NCBI GenBank assembly: GCA_902556425.1 | Contig: CACDWG010000006.1 | Span: 62,001 to 126,000 of the forward strand | Reading direction: 5' to 3' | Source: UBA4421 sp002704225 | GTDB lineage: Bacteria > Pseudomonadota > Gammaproteobacteria > Pseudomonadales > Azotimanducaceae | DNA length: 64,000 nucleotides | In this document: one piece after another, positions 16,898-25,395 of the stretch | How positions within the stretch are numbered: the first letter of the stretch is position 1 | How the letters are laid out: the number at the start of each line of letters is the position of its first letter | Made by a program: the position numbers and the translations under genes | Notes under the pieces: generated by a model | The model's input: the letters and a program-made list of their open reading frames with translations, nothing else | What the model was told of the DNA's origin: nothing | Database searches by the model: none

Positions 16898-17636
16898 CGC
16901 CCGGCCCAAGGACAGGTTTTTGTCTCTGAGCGTGATGGCTCATAAAGAAGTTGAGAAAGTCCGCTGCGCGAGCCGCCTGGGAGCCGGTGTTGAGCAATAC
17001 GACGTCTTGCTTGATCGGGTCGTGGGCGTCCGCGGGTATGGTGGTAAAGGTGCCCTCGGGCACCTGTTGCTCTAAGACTTGCGATAACGCGACGAAGCCC
17101 GCATCGGCGTTGCCGGTCACGATCATGGCGTAGGTTTGGCCAACATTTTCTGCCGTTGCGATCACGGTTTTCGATTCAGGCTTCCAGTTCAAATACATCA
17201 GAGTTTGCTGGGCTGCCAGTCCATAGGGGGCCAGAGCGGGATTTGCCATGGCGAGTCGTTCCGTTTCATCCAGTTGTTTTGTCAATACGGTCGACGCGGC
17301 TTGCTTGGGGTGCCATAACACCAAACGGCCGACGGTATAGGTTTGGCTCGGTCCTGCTGTAAAGCCCTCGTCGTAAAGTTGCGCGGGACGTGGTTGGTCT
17401 GCGGCAAAAAACAAATCGAAGGGCGCTCCCTGCTTGATCTGGGCAAACAATTTTCCTGTAGAACCCACGCTGATGGAGATCTCACCCGAATCGGAATCTT
17501 GGATTCGATAGGCGGATACGGCAATTTTCAGTTGCGACGCGAAGTTGCTCGCCACCGCGATGCGTAAGGGCTCGTCAGCGGTTGCGTATGGTATGGCGGC
17601 CACAAAGGCCGCTAACAAGAAAAGTTGGATTTTCAT
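16884..17636 (-). CDS. modA: Molybdate-binding periplasmic protein ModA
   Basis: 250 residues with a signal peptide (MKIQLFLLAAFVAAIPYATA) followed by a periplasmic binding domain. AVASNFASQLK, SVGSTGKLFAQIKQGAPFDLFFAAD and ALAPYGLAA are the hallmark ModA segments; the Ser/Gly loop of the second contacts oxyanions. The start at 17636 is chosen for the signal peptide. It delivers molybdate to ModBC, whose genes lie at 1-1233, also on the minus strand, with fourteen unrelated genes between. No permease or ATPase gene adjoins modA. The gene ends inside the 3' end of a converging crotonase gene. Confidence 0.9.
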   Translation of the reverse strand: MKIQLFLLAAFVAAIPYATADEPLRIAVASNFASQLKIAVSAYRIQDSDSGEISISVGSTGKLFAQIKQGAPFDLFFAADQPRPAQLYDEGFTAGPSQTYTVGRLVLWHPKQAASTVLTKQLDETERLAMANPALAPYGLAAQQTLMYLNWKPESKTVIATAENVGQTYAMIVTGNADAGFVALSQVLEQQVPEGTFTTIPADAHDPIKQDVVLLNTGSQAARAADFLNFFMSHHAQRQKPVLGPGATDR

Positions 17637-17820
17637 GGGTCGCTTATGCGGCCTCGTTATCTTGCTGCAATGCGCTATGATGGCCCAAGAGTGAGTCGGA
17701 GGGGAATCCAATCGCTCGTTTGTATTAGCGCTGTTCCTGCCTTAAAACAAGATCGGGGTGAGCGCTCCTTTTTTGCGGTCAGTAGCACCGCATCGCCAAT
17801 GATCTAAGGACACCAGCAAC

Positions 17821-19167
17821 ATGACAGATCAACACAACAACCAGACTGGGGCTGCTAAGTCCGAGCCGGATGCCCGCTCCATGCGCACCGTGGCCATGAC
17901 GGCCTTGGGTGGTACCAGTATCGAATGGTATGACTTCTTTATCTACGGAACCGCAGCGGCCTTGGTTTTTCCCACCCTGTTTTTTTCCGACGACATGCCG
18001 CGCTACGTCAGCCTGCTTGCATCCTTCAGTACCTTTGCCGTTGGTTTTTTGGCGCGCCCTGTTGGGGGCGTAGTGTTTGGCCACTTTGGTGACCGAGTAG
18101 GGCGAAAGGCTGCCTTGGTAACCGCCCTAATGATGATGGGCGTGGCGACCACGCTGATCGGATTGTTGCCCAGCTACGAGCAGATTGGTCCGCTGGCGCC
18201 CGTTCTGCTGATCTTTCTGCGCTTTGTTCAGGGTTTGGCCGTTGGCGGTCAATGGGGCGGCGCGATGTTGCTAGTCACGGAAAATGCGCCATCGAACCAG
18301 CGCGGGTTCTATGGTGCTTTCGCGCAGTGCGGCGCGCCGGCAGGTCTCGTGCTGGCCAACCTCGCGTTCCTTGCGGTGAGCGGTAGTCTGTCTGACGAAG
18401 CGTTCATGGATTGGGGCTGGCGGGTTCCCTTCATCTCCAGTGTGTTGCTGATCGGTCTGAGTCTTTACGTGCAGCTGAAGTTGGAAGACACCGAAGCGTT
18501 CAAAGAGTTGGCAGAAGCTTCTCAGCCCACGGAGGCCAAGCCACGCTCACCAGTGCTCAAAGCGTTGACCACCTACCCTAGGGAAATTGCCCTGGCGGCG
18601 GGTTCGTTCTTGGGTGTGCAAGTGACCTTTTATATTTGTGTCGCCTTCATTATTTCTTACGGTACGGACCCTGAGGGTCTGAACATTGCGCGATCGGATA
18701 TGCTGACGGCCGTGCTCGTCAGCACGATGTTCGCGATTCCGGCGAACTTCTTTTTTGGCGCATGGTCGGACCGTCATGGACGCCGGGGCGTCTACAAGTT
18801 GGGTGCGATCCTGACCGGCATCTGGGCCTTCGTGATGTTCGCCATGATCGACACCGGCAATTGGTACCTGATTACCGCGGGTCTCTCCATCAGTCATATC
18901 TTCATTTCCATGATGTATGGCCCTCAGGCGGCGCTATTGTCCGAGTTGTTCAGCACGGAGGTTCGCTATTCTGGCGCCTCACTGGGTTATCAGTTGGGTG
19001 CTATTTTAGGCGGTGGTTTTGCACCCATTATCGCGACAACTTTGTTGCTGATCTTTGGCAGCTCTATGTGGGTTGCGGCTTACATTGGTCTAGCCAACGT
19101 GCTGACATGGTTTGCGATTCACGCGTTGAAGGAAACAGACAACCGGGACTTAGACAAGGTCGTCTAG
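17821..19167 (+). CDS. MFS transporter, metabolite:H+ symporter (MHS) family
   Basis: 448 residues, about twelve transmembrane helices. The sequence IEWYDFFIYGTAAALVFP in helix 1 and GHFGDRVGRKAALV in the loop between helices 2 and 3 are diagnostic of the MHS group (ShiA, ProP and citrate-type permeases), as is FLRFVQGLAVGGQWGGAMLL in helix 4. It would import a small organic acid or compatible solute with protons. It stands alone on the plus strand and faces a MaoC-type gene; a hairpin separates the two ends. Confidence 0.88.
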   Translation: MTDQHNNQTGAAKSEPDARSMRTVAMTALGGTSIEWYDFFIYGTAAALVFPTLFFSDDMPRYVSLLASFSTFAVGFLARPVGGVVFGHFGDRVGRKAALVTALMMMGVATTLIGLLPSYEQIGPLAPVLLIFLRFVQGLAVGGQWGGAMLLVTENAPSNQRGFYGAFAQCGAPAGLVLANLAFLAVSGSLSDEAFMDWGWRVPFISSVLLIGLSLYVQLKLEDTEAFKELAEASQPTEAKPRSPVLKALTTYPREIALAAGSFLGVQVTFYICVAFIISYGTDPEGLNIARSDMLTAVLVSTMFAIPANFFFGAWSDRHGRRGVYKLGAILTGIWAFVMFAMIDTGNWYLITAGLSISHIFISMMYGPQAALLSELFSTEVRYSGASLGYQLGAILGGGFAPIIATTLLLIFGSSMWVAAYIGLANVLTWFAIHALKETDNRDLDKVV

Positions 19168-19176
19168 CGTCGCCGC

Positions 19177-19204
19177 GCCAGACTCGATCCTTTGTCGGTC
19201 TGGC
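19177..19204. terminator. Inverted repeat between convergent genes
   Basis: GCCAGAC and GTCTGGC form a perfect 7-bp stem around a 14-base loop, exactly between the converging ends of the MHS permease and the MaoC-like gene. The T run after it is poor on both strands, so it is a weak candidate for a bidirectional terminator. Confidence 0.35.
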
Positions 19205-19219
19205 TTCTAAACAGCAAGG

Positions 19220-20080
19220 CTACTGGTAGCTCAGGAAGCCTTTGCTGATGGCTTCTTGACCCTGTGAGTTGAGCACACGAAACCCGATACTGCCGTTATC
19301 GGCCTTGCCCATCTGGAGTTCAATGTCGCTGGGCATGAGCACCATGGCGGCGAATCGGCCGCCCAGACGTGTCACCCGACCAGCATCCCCGCCTAACTGT
19401 TGATCGACCAAGGCGCTCACCGCCAATGCAAGTGTTGCGGTGCCATGCAAAATGATATCGGGTAGGCCTGCGGCAAGGGCAACCGCGCGGTCGGTGTGAA
19501 TCGGATTCCAAATGTGAGCGCATTCGGTGTAGGTATGGGCCAGATGTGCCGCGACGGGGATGGAAATCACGTTGTCGACCTGAAAGTCAGAAGCTTGCGC
19601 CGGTAAGGGCGGAGCGGTTTTTCCCGGGTTGGCTTGGTCTTGGCTTACACCCACACCCCGATAAATGCTGGTCTGATACGTTCGGCATACCAGCTGATTT
19701 TCGCTGTCCAGCGTGTCGATTTGCATAACGCAGGCGGCACCGGGCCGGATTTCCCGCACGTCAATCACCCGAACCTGTGTGCGTAGCGTTTCATTGGGGC
19801 CGATGGTTCGATAAATGTGCAGATCGTGGGTGGCGTGTACGCCCTTGCTTGCTTCGCTATCTGTTAGGCCGCCTGCGCCAGCGAGCTGACGGGTAGCTTG
19901 TATGGAGGGCCATTCCAGACAAACCGGAAAGACCGGGTGGGCATAAATTTCCTGGGTCGTATCCATGTACAAGGGATTCGTATCTCCAAGGCTACCGGCG
20001 TAGGCCATCAGCCAGCGCGCATCGGTGGTGTGCTGGACGGACTCCGTTTGTGCACCGATTGTGCTGGTGCTGAAAGGCAT
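19220..20080 (-). CDS. MaoC-like hydratase, double hot-dog
   Basis: 286 residues in two hot-dog halves, as in bacterial and peroxisomal hydratase-2 proteins. The C-terminal half holds the hydratase-2 motif (NPIHTDRAVALAAGLPDIILHG) with its catalytic Asp/His pair. The N-terminal half (YAGSLGDTNPLYMD) is the degenerate partner domain. Such enzymes add water to trans-2-enoyl-CoA to give the R-3-hydroxy product or act in acyl-CoA or thioester breakdown. GGAG precedes the start. The gene is divergent from the TauD dioxygenase with 118 bases between. Confidence 0.82.
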   Translation of the reverse strand: MPFSTSTIGAQTESVQHTTDARWLMAYAGSLGDTNPLYMDTTQEIYAHPVFPVCLEWPSIQATRQLAGAGGLTDSEASKGVHATHDLHIYRTIGPNETLRTQVRVIDVREIRPGAACVMQIDTLDSENQLVCRTYQTSIYRGVGVSQDQANPGKTAPPLPAQASDFQVDNVISIPVAAHLAHTYTECAHIWNPIHTDRAVALAAGLPDIILHGTATLALAVSALVDQQLGGDAGRVTRLGGRFAAMVLMPSDIELQMGKADNGSIGFRVLNSQGQEAISKGFLSYQ

Positions 20081-20198
20081 ATCTTGCTCCGCATCAATGA
20101 ATTTGCCACGAGTGTAACCTTTCAGGTGGTGGGTTTTGCAGGGGTAAAATTCGACCGGTTGTGGTTAAGTTATGACTGCTTTGCACTAAGGATAATCA

Positions 20199-20984
20199 AT
20201 GCGCGTAACGAAAATGGCCGCCCCCCTTGGGGCAGTGATAGAAGACCTCGACGTGCGAACGGTGGGTGAGGACGAAGCCGCGACGTTGAGCCAACTGTTT
20301 GGCAAACATCATGTGCTTGTTTTTCCAAAGCAGCAGCTTACGCCAGACGAACAAATCGCTTTCGCACAACATTGGGGTGAATTGGTGCCCTTTCCTTACG
20401 GCAGTTTGCCGGGCTACCCAAATATTATTGAATTGCGAAATCACGGAAAAAAACGCGACGTTAATCAGCATTGGCATTCGGATATGACCTATGACCCCAG
20501 GCCGCCAAAGCTCACGATGCTGTATGCCCTTGAGGCACCGGCCATTGGCGGTGAAACCGCCTTTGCGAATCAGATTCACGCCTACGAAGAGCTGAGCACT
20601 GGTATGAAGTCCTTGGTGGATTCCTTGGTCGCCCTGCACTCGGCCAAGGATCTGGCGCGTTTGTACGGTCAGGATCCGGATCAAGCGTCTGAGGCCGAAC
20701 ACCCGGTCGTACGAACGCATGACGAAACCGGTCAGCGTGCGCTGTATGTCTGCCGGGCATTTACCCGACAGTTTCGTGATTGGTCACGGCAGGAAAGTAA
20801 GGTGTTGTTGGACTACCTGTTTGAACACTGCGTTCGTCCCGAGTATCAAGCGCGGCATCAGTGGCAGGCAGGCGATCTAGTGATGTGGGATAACCGCTGC
20901 TTGCTGCACTATGCGGTTCACGATCATGGCGATGATCCGCGTTTGATTCATCGCCTGCAGGTGCGAGGGAGTGCACCGGTATGA
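20199..20984 (+). CDS. TauD/TfdA family Fe(II)/2-oxoglutarate dioxygenase
   Basis: 261 residues. The iron-binding facial triad is visible as the HxD of NQHWHSDMTYD and the distal His in NRCLLHYAV, and the 2-oxoglutarate-binding arginine follows in DPRLIHRLQV. Length and spacing are normal for TauD/TfdA enzymes, which cleave C-S, C-O or C-N bonds by hydroxylation (taurine, phenoxyacetates and others). Start: AAGGA precedes the ATG. The stop overlaps the start of the next gene (ATGA), so translation of an acyl-CoA-dehydrogenase-like partner is coupled to it. Confidence 0.88.
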   Translation: MRVTKMAAPLGAVIEDLDVRTVGEDEAATLSQLFGKHHVLVFPKQQLTPDEQIAFAQHWGELVPFPYGSLPGYPNIIELRNHGKKRDVNQHWHSDMTYDPRPPKLTMLYALEAPAIGGETAFANQIHAYEELSTGMKSLVDSLVALHSAKDLARLYGQDPDQASEAEHPVVRTHDETGQRALYVCRAFTRQFRDWSRQESKVLLDYLFEHCVRPEYQARHQWQAGDLVMWDNRCLLHYAVHDHGDDPRLIHRLQVRGSAPV

Positions 20985-21796
20985 CAGTTGATTACCAAAC
21001 AACATTGGCCGCTCACGTGGCGACAGAGATTCCAGACGAACACGCCTACGCAGCGCTGTGGTCAGAACAGGTCTCTGGGTTGGACTCCCTGACCGCCCAA
21101 GCGGTGCAGGGTGGCTTGCTGGCTGATCGCATGGCTTGGGTGTTTGTGGCCGGGTATCAGTGTGCTTTGCGCCATACCTTTGCTGAACTCCCGGCTGATG
21201 GCATCGCAGCCTTTGCCGTTTCCGAGGACCGAAAGAATGACCCGCCCCTGCCGGGAGTCAAAAGCCTGCTACACAACGGCAGCGTGCAGGTGAGTGGCTA
21301 CAAAACCTGGGTTGCCTGCAGCGCATCGTTGTCGCACTTGGTGATCAAAGCGGATCGCGGAGAAGCGGCAAATTATTACAGCATTGAACGGGTGACTGAG
21401 GGTCTGAGCTTGACGGACAAACACGGCGGCTTTCTGGCCGAAATGAGTCAAGGGATCGCTCATCTGGACAATGTCGCTGTACCAACGCCTCTGGACGCCA
21501 GCCAAGTGGCGCATTTTGGTCTCAGGGAAACGCTATACATTTACATGGCGTTCTGTGCGTGGGCCGGAAAATTTGTCGCCCAAGCGGAACGCTGCGAACG
21601 ACTGATTCAGCGGTTGGCCACGCTGGTAGCGAACGTGCCCGCCAATCTTGAAGGTCTAGCGGAGTTAAAAGCGGTGGATCATGCGGTGCAGGCGTTGATC
21701 GCTGAGGTGCCAGAAAGTGCCACCCCGGCTTGGGGGGAAGACCAGCGCTTAATCAGTATGTATTCCCCAGGTCTGCAAAGGCGCCAGATAACCTAG
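20981..21796 (+). CDS. Degenerate acyl-CoA-dehydrogenase-like protein
   Basis: 271 residues that resemble the acyl-CoA dehydrogenase fold only in part. Around residues 100-170 the middle beta domain is readable (VSGYKTWVACSASLSHLVIKAD and later MSQGIAHLDNVAVP). The N-terminal helical domain is short, and the C-terminal four-helix bundle that normally holds the catalytic Glu and the FAD-dimer contacts is truncated to about 90 residues. It therefore looks non-classical and perhaps inactive as a dehydrogenase. The ATGA overlap with the dioxygenase gene implies that the two proteins act together or in sequence. Confidence 0.65.
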   Translation: MTVDYQTTLAAHVATEIPDEHAYAALWSEQVSGLDSLTAQAVQGGLLADRMAWVFVAGYQCALRHTFAELPADGIAAFAVSEDRKNDPPLPGVKSLLHNGSVQVSGYKTWVACSASLSHLVIKADRGEAANYYSIERVTEGLSLTDKHGGFLAEMSQGIAHLDNVAVPTPLDASQVAHFGLRETLYIYMAFCAWAGKFVAQAERCERLIQRLATLVANVPANLEGLAELKAVDHAVQALIAEVPESATPAWGEDQRLISMYSPGLQRRQIT

Positions 21797-21827
21797 CGCC
21801 AGATCGTCGAGACGGAACGTCAGTGTG

Positions 21828-22622
21828 CTACGAGACGACCGATCCGCCGTCGCAGGTGATCACGTCGCCCACGGTGAAGCCGCTGGCCCGGGAGCTGAGA
21901 AAAATCGCCAGTCCAGCAATGTCTTCAGGGGTACCCACACGTCCGCGCGGATTCCCCTTGCCGAGGGCGTCCCAATCCGTGTTTTCGGTATCACCGCCAC
22001 CGCCCACACCAGCACTGAGCATATAGGTCGGAAAGGGCCCCGGTGCGATGCCGTTAACGATAATGTGGCGCTTGATCAAATGTGCGGCCAAAACGCGGGT
22101 CAGGTGGTGAACTGCGGCTTTCGAGGGTCCATAGGAAAAATTATCGAAAATCGGCGTCTTGATGCCATCGATGGAACCCACATTGATGACGTGGGCGGGA
22201 CTGCCATGCGCCGCGTTTTGCTCCAACAAAGGCAGCAGCTTCTGCGTAAGAAAAAAGACGCCTTTCACATTGGTATCCATGACCTTGTCCCAGCCCACTT
22301 CAGGAAAGTCCTCTAATGGTGCTCCCCAAGCGACGCCGGCGTTGTTCACGAGCACATCCAAGTGGGTTTCCTTGGCGCGAAATTCGCTCACAAAGCCTTC
22401 GATGCCCCCCAATGTCGCCATATCCGCTGGGATGGACACACAGTCGCCGCCATAGGTGTCCATCAAGCGGGCTGCGGTCGCGTCACAAACGTCGGCCTTA
22501 CGGGAGGTGATGTAGACCTTGGCGCCGTTGGCCAAATAGCCAGCGGCGATCATTTCGCCGATGCCCCGTGAGCCGCCGGTAACGACAACGACTTTGTCCT
22601 GAACTGAGAAGAGATTTTGCAT
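21828..22622 (-). CDS. SDR family NAD(P)-dependent oxidoreductase
   Basis: 264 residues, classical short-chain dehydrogenase/reductase. The cofactor motif TGGSRGIGEM, the NNAGVAWG motif, the catalytic Ser in NVGSIDG, and Tyr-x-x-x-Lys in YGPSKAA are in order. The basic residue after the first glycine motif (SRGIG, then SRKAD) suggests NADP preference. The sequence resembles the RhlG-like group of 3-oxoacyl reductases, but the substrate is open. An FAD oxidoreductase gene lies 61 bases upstream on the same strand, so the two may be co-expressed. Confidence 0.87.
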   Translation of the reverse strand: MQNLFSVQDKVVVVTGGSRGIGEMIAAGYLANGAKVYITSRKADVCDATAARLMDTYGGDCVSIPADMATLGGIEGFVSEFRAKETHLDVLVNNAGVAWGAPLEDFPEVGWDKVMDTNVKGVFFLTQKLLPLLEQNAAHGSPAHVINVGSIDGIKTPIFDNFSYGPSKAAVHHLTRVLAAHLIKRHIIVNGIAPGPFPTYMLSAGVGGGGDTENTDWDALGKGNPRGRVGTPEDIAGLAIFLSSRASGFTVGDVITCDGGSVVS

Positions 22623-22683
22623 TACTGATTTCCTTGCATGGGATACCGGTCGAAGCCGGCGAATCTAAACGTCGCGTGATGCG

Positions 22684-24186
22684 CTAGGACGGATCACAGA
22701 CCGTGCGAATCATGTCGTCGCGGCTGGCACCGCGCTGGATGCGAGCGGCCGCATTCTTTTTGCGACCGAACAGCATATAGCGGAACACGGTGTTGCGGAT
22801 TTTCTTGTCTTTTAAAAATGCGCCGGGTTTTTCCACCAAATTAACTGTGCGCATGATGCCTCGATGCACGTGAAGGTGGTACTTGGCCGCAGCGACCAGT
22901 GCGTCGCCAAAGGCCAGCCCGAACCATTGTTTCAGCGATTTGGCCTGATCCACCGTGCGGCCTTCGCGAACGGCCTCGGCTTTTTTGATGCCGTTTTTGT
23001 CTTCATTCAAACTGGCATTAAAAATTGGCCTGATTTCTTCTTCGGTTTTGGCTCGAAAATCCAACGCACGCTGCCAAGGATCGGATTCACTGCTGAGCAC
23101 TTCGCTGAGTAAGTGCGCGTGCAGGGTGCCGGTACTGCAGCCGCGGCCGTATAAAGGATTGGTGCGCGCTGCCGCATCGCCAACGGCAAAATAGTTCAGC
23201 AGCTTGGGTGCTGCATCGCTGGGGATGTAGTCCCGCCAGACCGCGTGGATTTCACCGATGCCAAAGGGGGCGGTCGTAGGTGTCGCCTTGTCCTCGCTGA
23301 TCCAAGGCACCAGTCCTGGAATGTTCATGCAAATTTGGTCGAATTTGTCGCCATCTTTCACGGCGTCTCTGAGTTCGCTTTCGTTGTTGGGCAGGCAAAG
23401 AATGATCGCAAAATGACCGTTGTCTCCCGGGAAAACCCCGTACTTCAGATAGCCTAGATCACCTGCCGAGGGGTTGTCGCTGTCGCGTTCCGGCTCGCTG
23501 ACGCCGTCGCGCAGCGCGTAATGCTTCGTGTAATACACGATTTCCGCATCATCACGTTGTTCGGTGATCTCCGCACCCTTGGCCTGTAACCAATGGTAAA
23601 ACTTGTCCGCGCGGCCAGACGCATTCACGATGATGTCTGCGCTGTGGGTGCTCTTTAAGTTTTTGTTCTGTCGATCCGTGAGCTCCAAACCTGTCACAGT
23701 GAGCGTGTTTTCGCCGCTGTCGGTCTGTGTTTGCGCAACGAGCACGTCGGTGACAAATGTTTGGCTGCGAATGCACAGGTTGGGTTCGCGTTCCACATAG
23801 CGCCGCAGAATGGTTTCAATGGTTGCTCTGCGGCACAGCAGCATCCAAAGCTTGTCGTCGCCGGGCTCGGGTTGGTACTGATCCGTCAGGTGCTTGGGCA
23901 CCATGTCGGCAAAGGTCATTTTTCGCGCACCCGCTGCAAGTAACTCATCCAACAAGTCGGGATAGTTCTCGCCCAGCACACTGCACATGAGGCCCAAGAA
24001 CGCGTGTGGATGGCGAAACTGCGCGGCACCTCGGCGCTGCCACGAAAAGAAGGCATCCTCGGCACTGCCTTCCGGCGGCGGCACATCTCGCTCAAACAAG
24101 GTGACGTCGAAACCCTTACGCGCTAGGGACAGGCCGGTGAACAGGCCACAAATTCCAGCGCCGACTACGGCAATTGACTGACTCAT
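22684..24186 (-). CDS. FAD-dependent oxidoreductase (flavoprotein monooxygenase-like)
   Basis: 500 residues. The N-terminal FAD Rossmann motif GAGICGLFTGLSLARKGFDVTLFERD is complete, and a second FAD contact with a GD near residue 340 (YFAVGDAAARTNPLYGRGCSTGT) is present, as in group A flavin monooxygenases and halogenase-like proteins. No halogenase WxWxIP motif was seen, so hydroxylation or dehydrogenation is likelier than halogenation. It begins downstream of a nine-base A run on its own strand. The gene is divergent from an aldo/keto reductase; the function is unassigned. Confidence 0.75.
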   Translation of the reverse strand: MSQSIAVVGAGICGLFTGLSLARKGFDVTLFERDVPPPEGSAEDAFFSWQRRGAAQFRHPHAFLGLMCSVLGENYPDLLDELLAAGARKMTFADMVPKHLTDQYQPEPGDDKLWMLLCRRATIETILRRYVEREPNLCIRSQTFVTDVLVAQTQTDSGENTLTVTGLELTDRQNKNLKSTHSADIIVNASGRADKFYHWLQAKGAEITEQRDDAEIVYYTKHYALRDGVSEPERDSDNPSAGDLGYLKYGVFPGDNGHFAIILCLPNNESELRDAVKDGDKFDQICMNIPGLVPWISEDKATPTTAPFGIGEIHAVWRDYIPSDAAPKLLNYFAVGDAAARTNPLYGRGCSTGTLHAHLLSEVLSSESDPWQRALDFRAKTEEEIRPIFNASLNEDKNGIKKAEAVREGRTVDQAKSLKQWFGLAFGDALVAAAKYHLHVHRGIMRTVNLVEKPGAFLKDKKIRNTVFRYMLFGRKKNAAARIQRGASRDDMIRTVCDPS

Positions 24187-24211
24187 GTAACGTCTCTTTT
24201 TTTTTGTGGGC

Positions 24212-24219
24212 TAACGTTA
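24212..24219. promoter_or_regulatory. Palindrome TAACGTTA in a divergent intergenic region
   Basis: An 8-base perfect palindrome lies 26 bases upstream of the FAD oxidoreductase start and about 120 bases from the aldo/keto reductase start. It could be a small regulator site, but no second copy was found here. Confidence 0.2.
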
Positions 24220-24340
24220 ACAAAGCTGGTGGTGTGGAGGGAATAGGCGACTTGATTGCGAATACAGCAATCCGTTCCACGCCCCCATTTTCTGATATAA
24301 AAGACGCTTGAGCGGTAATGACGATTTATTGGGGGAAGCA

Positions 24341-25369
24341 ATGTTAGAGGCGGTTCAACTCGGGAAAAGTGGGCTACGAGTGTCGCAGCTGTGTTTGGGG
24401 ACCATGAATTTTGGTATTCCCGGGCGAGGCCATCAGGGGGATTGGACGTTAACCCTCGATGAGGCGCGACCCATTGTAAAGGCTGCAATTGACCACGGAC
24501 TGTTCTATTTCGATTGCGCCGACATCTATGGCCTAGGCGCCTCTGAAGAAGTCGTCGGCGCCCTCCTAAAAGAAATGATGCCCCGGGACGAATATGTGCT
24601 GGCAACCAAAATTGCCATGCCCATGGGGCGTGGTGCGAACCGAGGTGGCCTCTCGCGTAAACACGTGCGCGAGGGTATCGACGCCTGCCTGCAACGTTCC
24701 GGTCACGATTACATCGACCATCTGGTAATTCACCGCCATCCTCATGGCATACCCGGCGCGGCCGAAACGCCCATTGAGGAAACGCTGGAAGCTCTGCACG
24801 ACGCCGTCAAAGAAGGCAAGGTACTGTACTTGGGTGGCTCGTCCATGTTCGCTTGGCAATTCGCAGAGCTGCAGCTCACCGCCAAGATGAACAATTGGAC
24901 TCAATTTGTTTCCATGCAAAATCACCACAATTTGGTCTACCGGGAAGAAGAACGCGAAATGAACCCGTATTGCGCCAGCACAGGGGTAGGGTTGACGCCT
25001 TGGTCGCCTCTGGCGCGGGGTATTTTGGCGGGCTCCTATCAAGGCGGTTTCAGTGGTGGTAGCACCAATCGTTCGCAAGGTAAGGATCGGATGCGCACCG
25101 AAAGCCTGTATCACGGTGATCACGTATTCCCGATTGCGGAGCGTGTCATTGAAGTGGCCAGTAAGTACGAATGCTCGCCGGCACAAATTGCGGTGGCATG
25201 GTTGATCAGCAAACCGGAAGTGACATCGCCCATTGTCGGGGTATCAAAAGTCAGTCAGCTGGACGATTTGGTCTCTGCAGCGGGCCTGCAACTGGCCGCG
25301 GAGGATGTGAGCTATCTGGAAGAGCTCTACCAACCCGTTGACAATCTGCTGTCGATCGGCAGCAGCTAG
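24341..25369 (+). CDS. Aldo/keto reductase
   Basis: 342 residues, TIM-barrel NADPH-dependent carbonyl reductase. The catalytic Asp and Tyr appear in FDCADIYGLG, the Lys in YVLATKI and the His in YIDHLVIHRHP. The C-terminal cofactor segment IVGVSKVSQLDDL is intact. ATG at 24341 is chosen because GGGGGAAG precedes it; the frame also opens at a TTG at 24308. A TauD-type dioxygenase follows 26 bases later with a good ribosome site, so the two are probably an operon. The substrate is unknown. Confidence 0.87.
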   Translation: MLEAVQLGKSGLRVSQLCLGTMNFGIPGRGHQGDWTLTLDEARPIVKAAIDHGLFYFDCADIYGLGASEEVVGALLKEMMPRDEYVLATKIAMPMGRGANRGGLSRKHVREGIDACLQRSGHDYIDHLVIHRHPHGIPGAAETPIEETLEALHDAVKEGKVLYLGGSSMFAWQFAELQLTAKMNNWTQFVSMQNHHNLVYREEEREMNPYCASTGVGLTPWSPLARGILAGSYQGGFSGGSTNRSQGKDRMRTESLYHGDHVFPIAERVIEVASKYECSPAQIAVAWLISKPEVTSPIVGVSKVSQLDDLVSAAGLQLAAEDVSYLEELYQPVDNLLSIGSS

Positions 25370-25395
25370 ATGCAACGTTAAGAGGAGCTAAGGGC

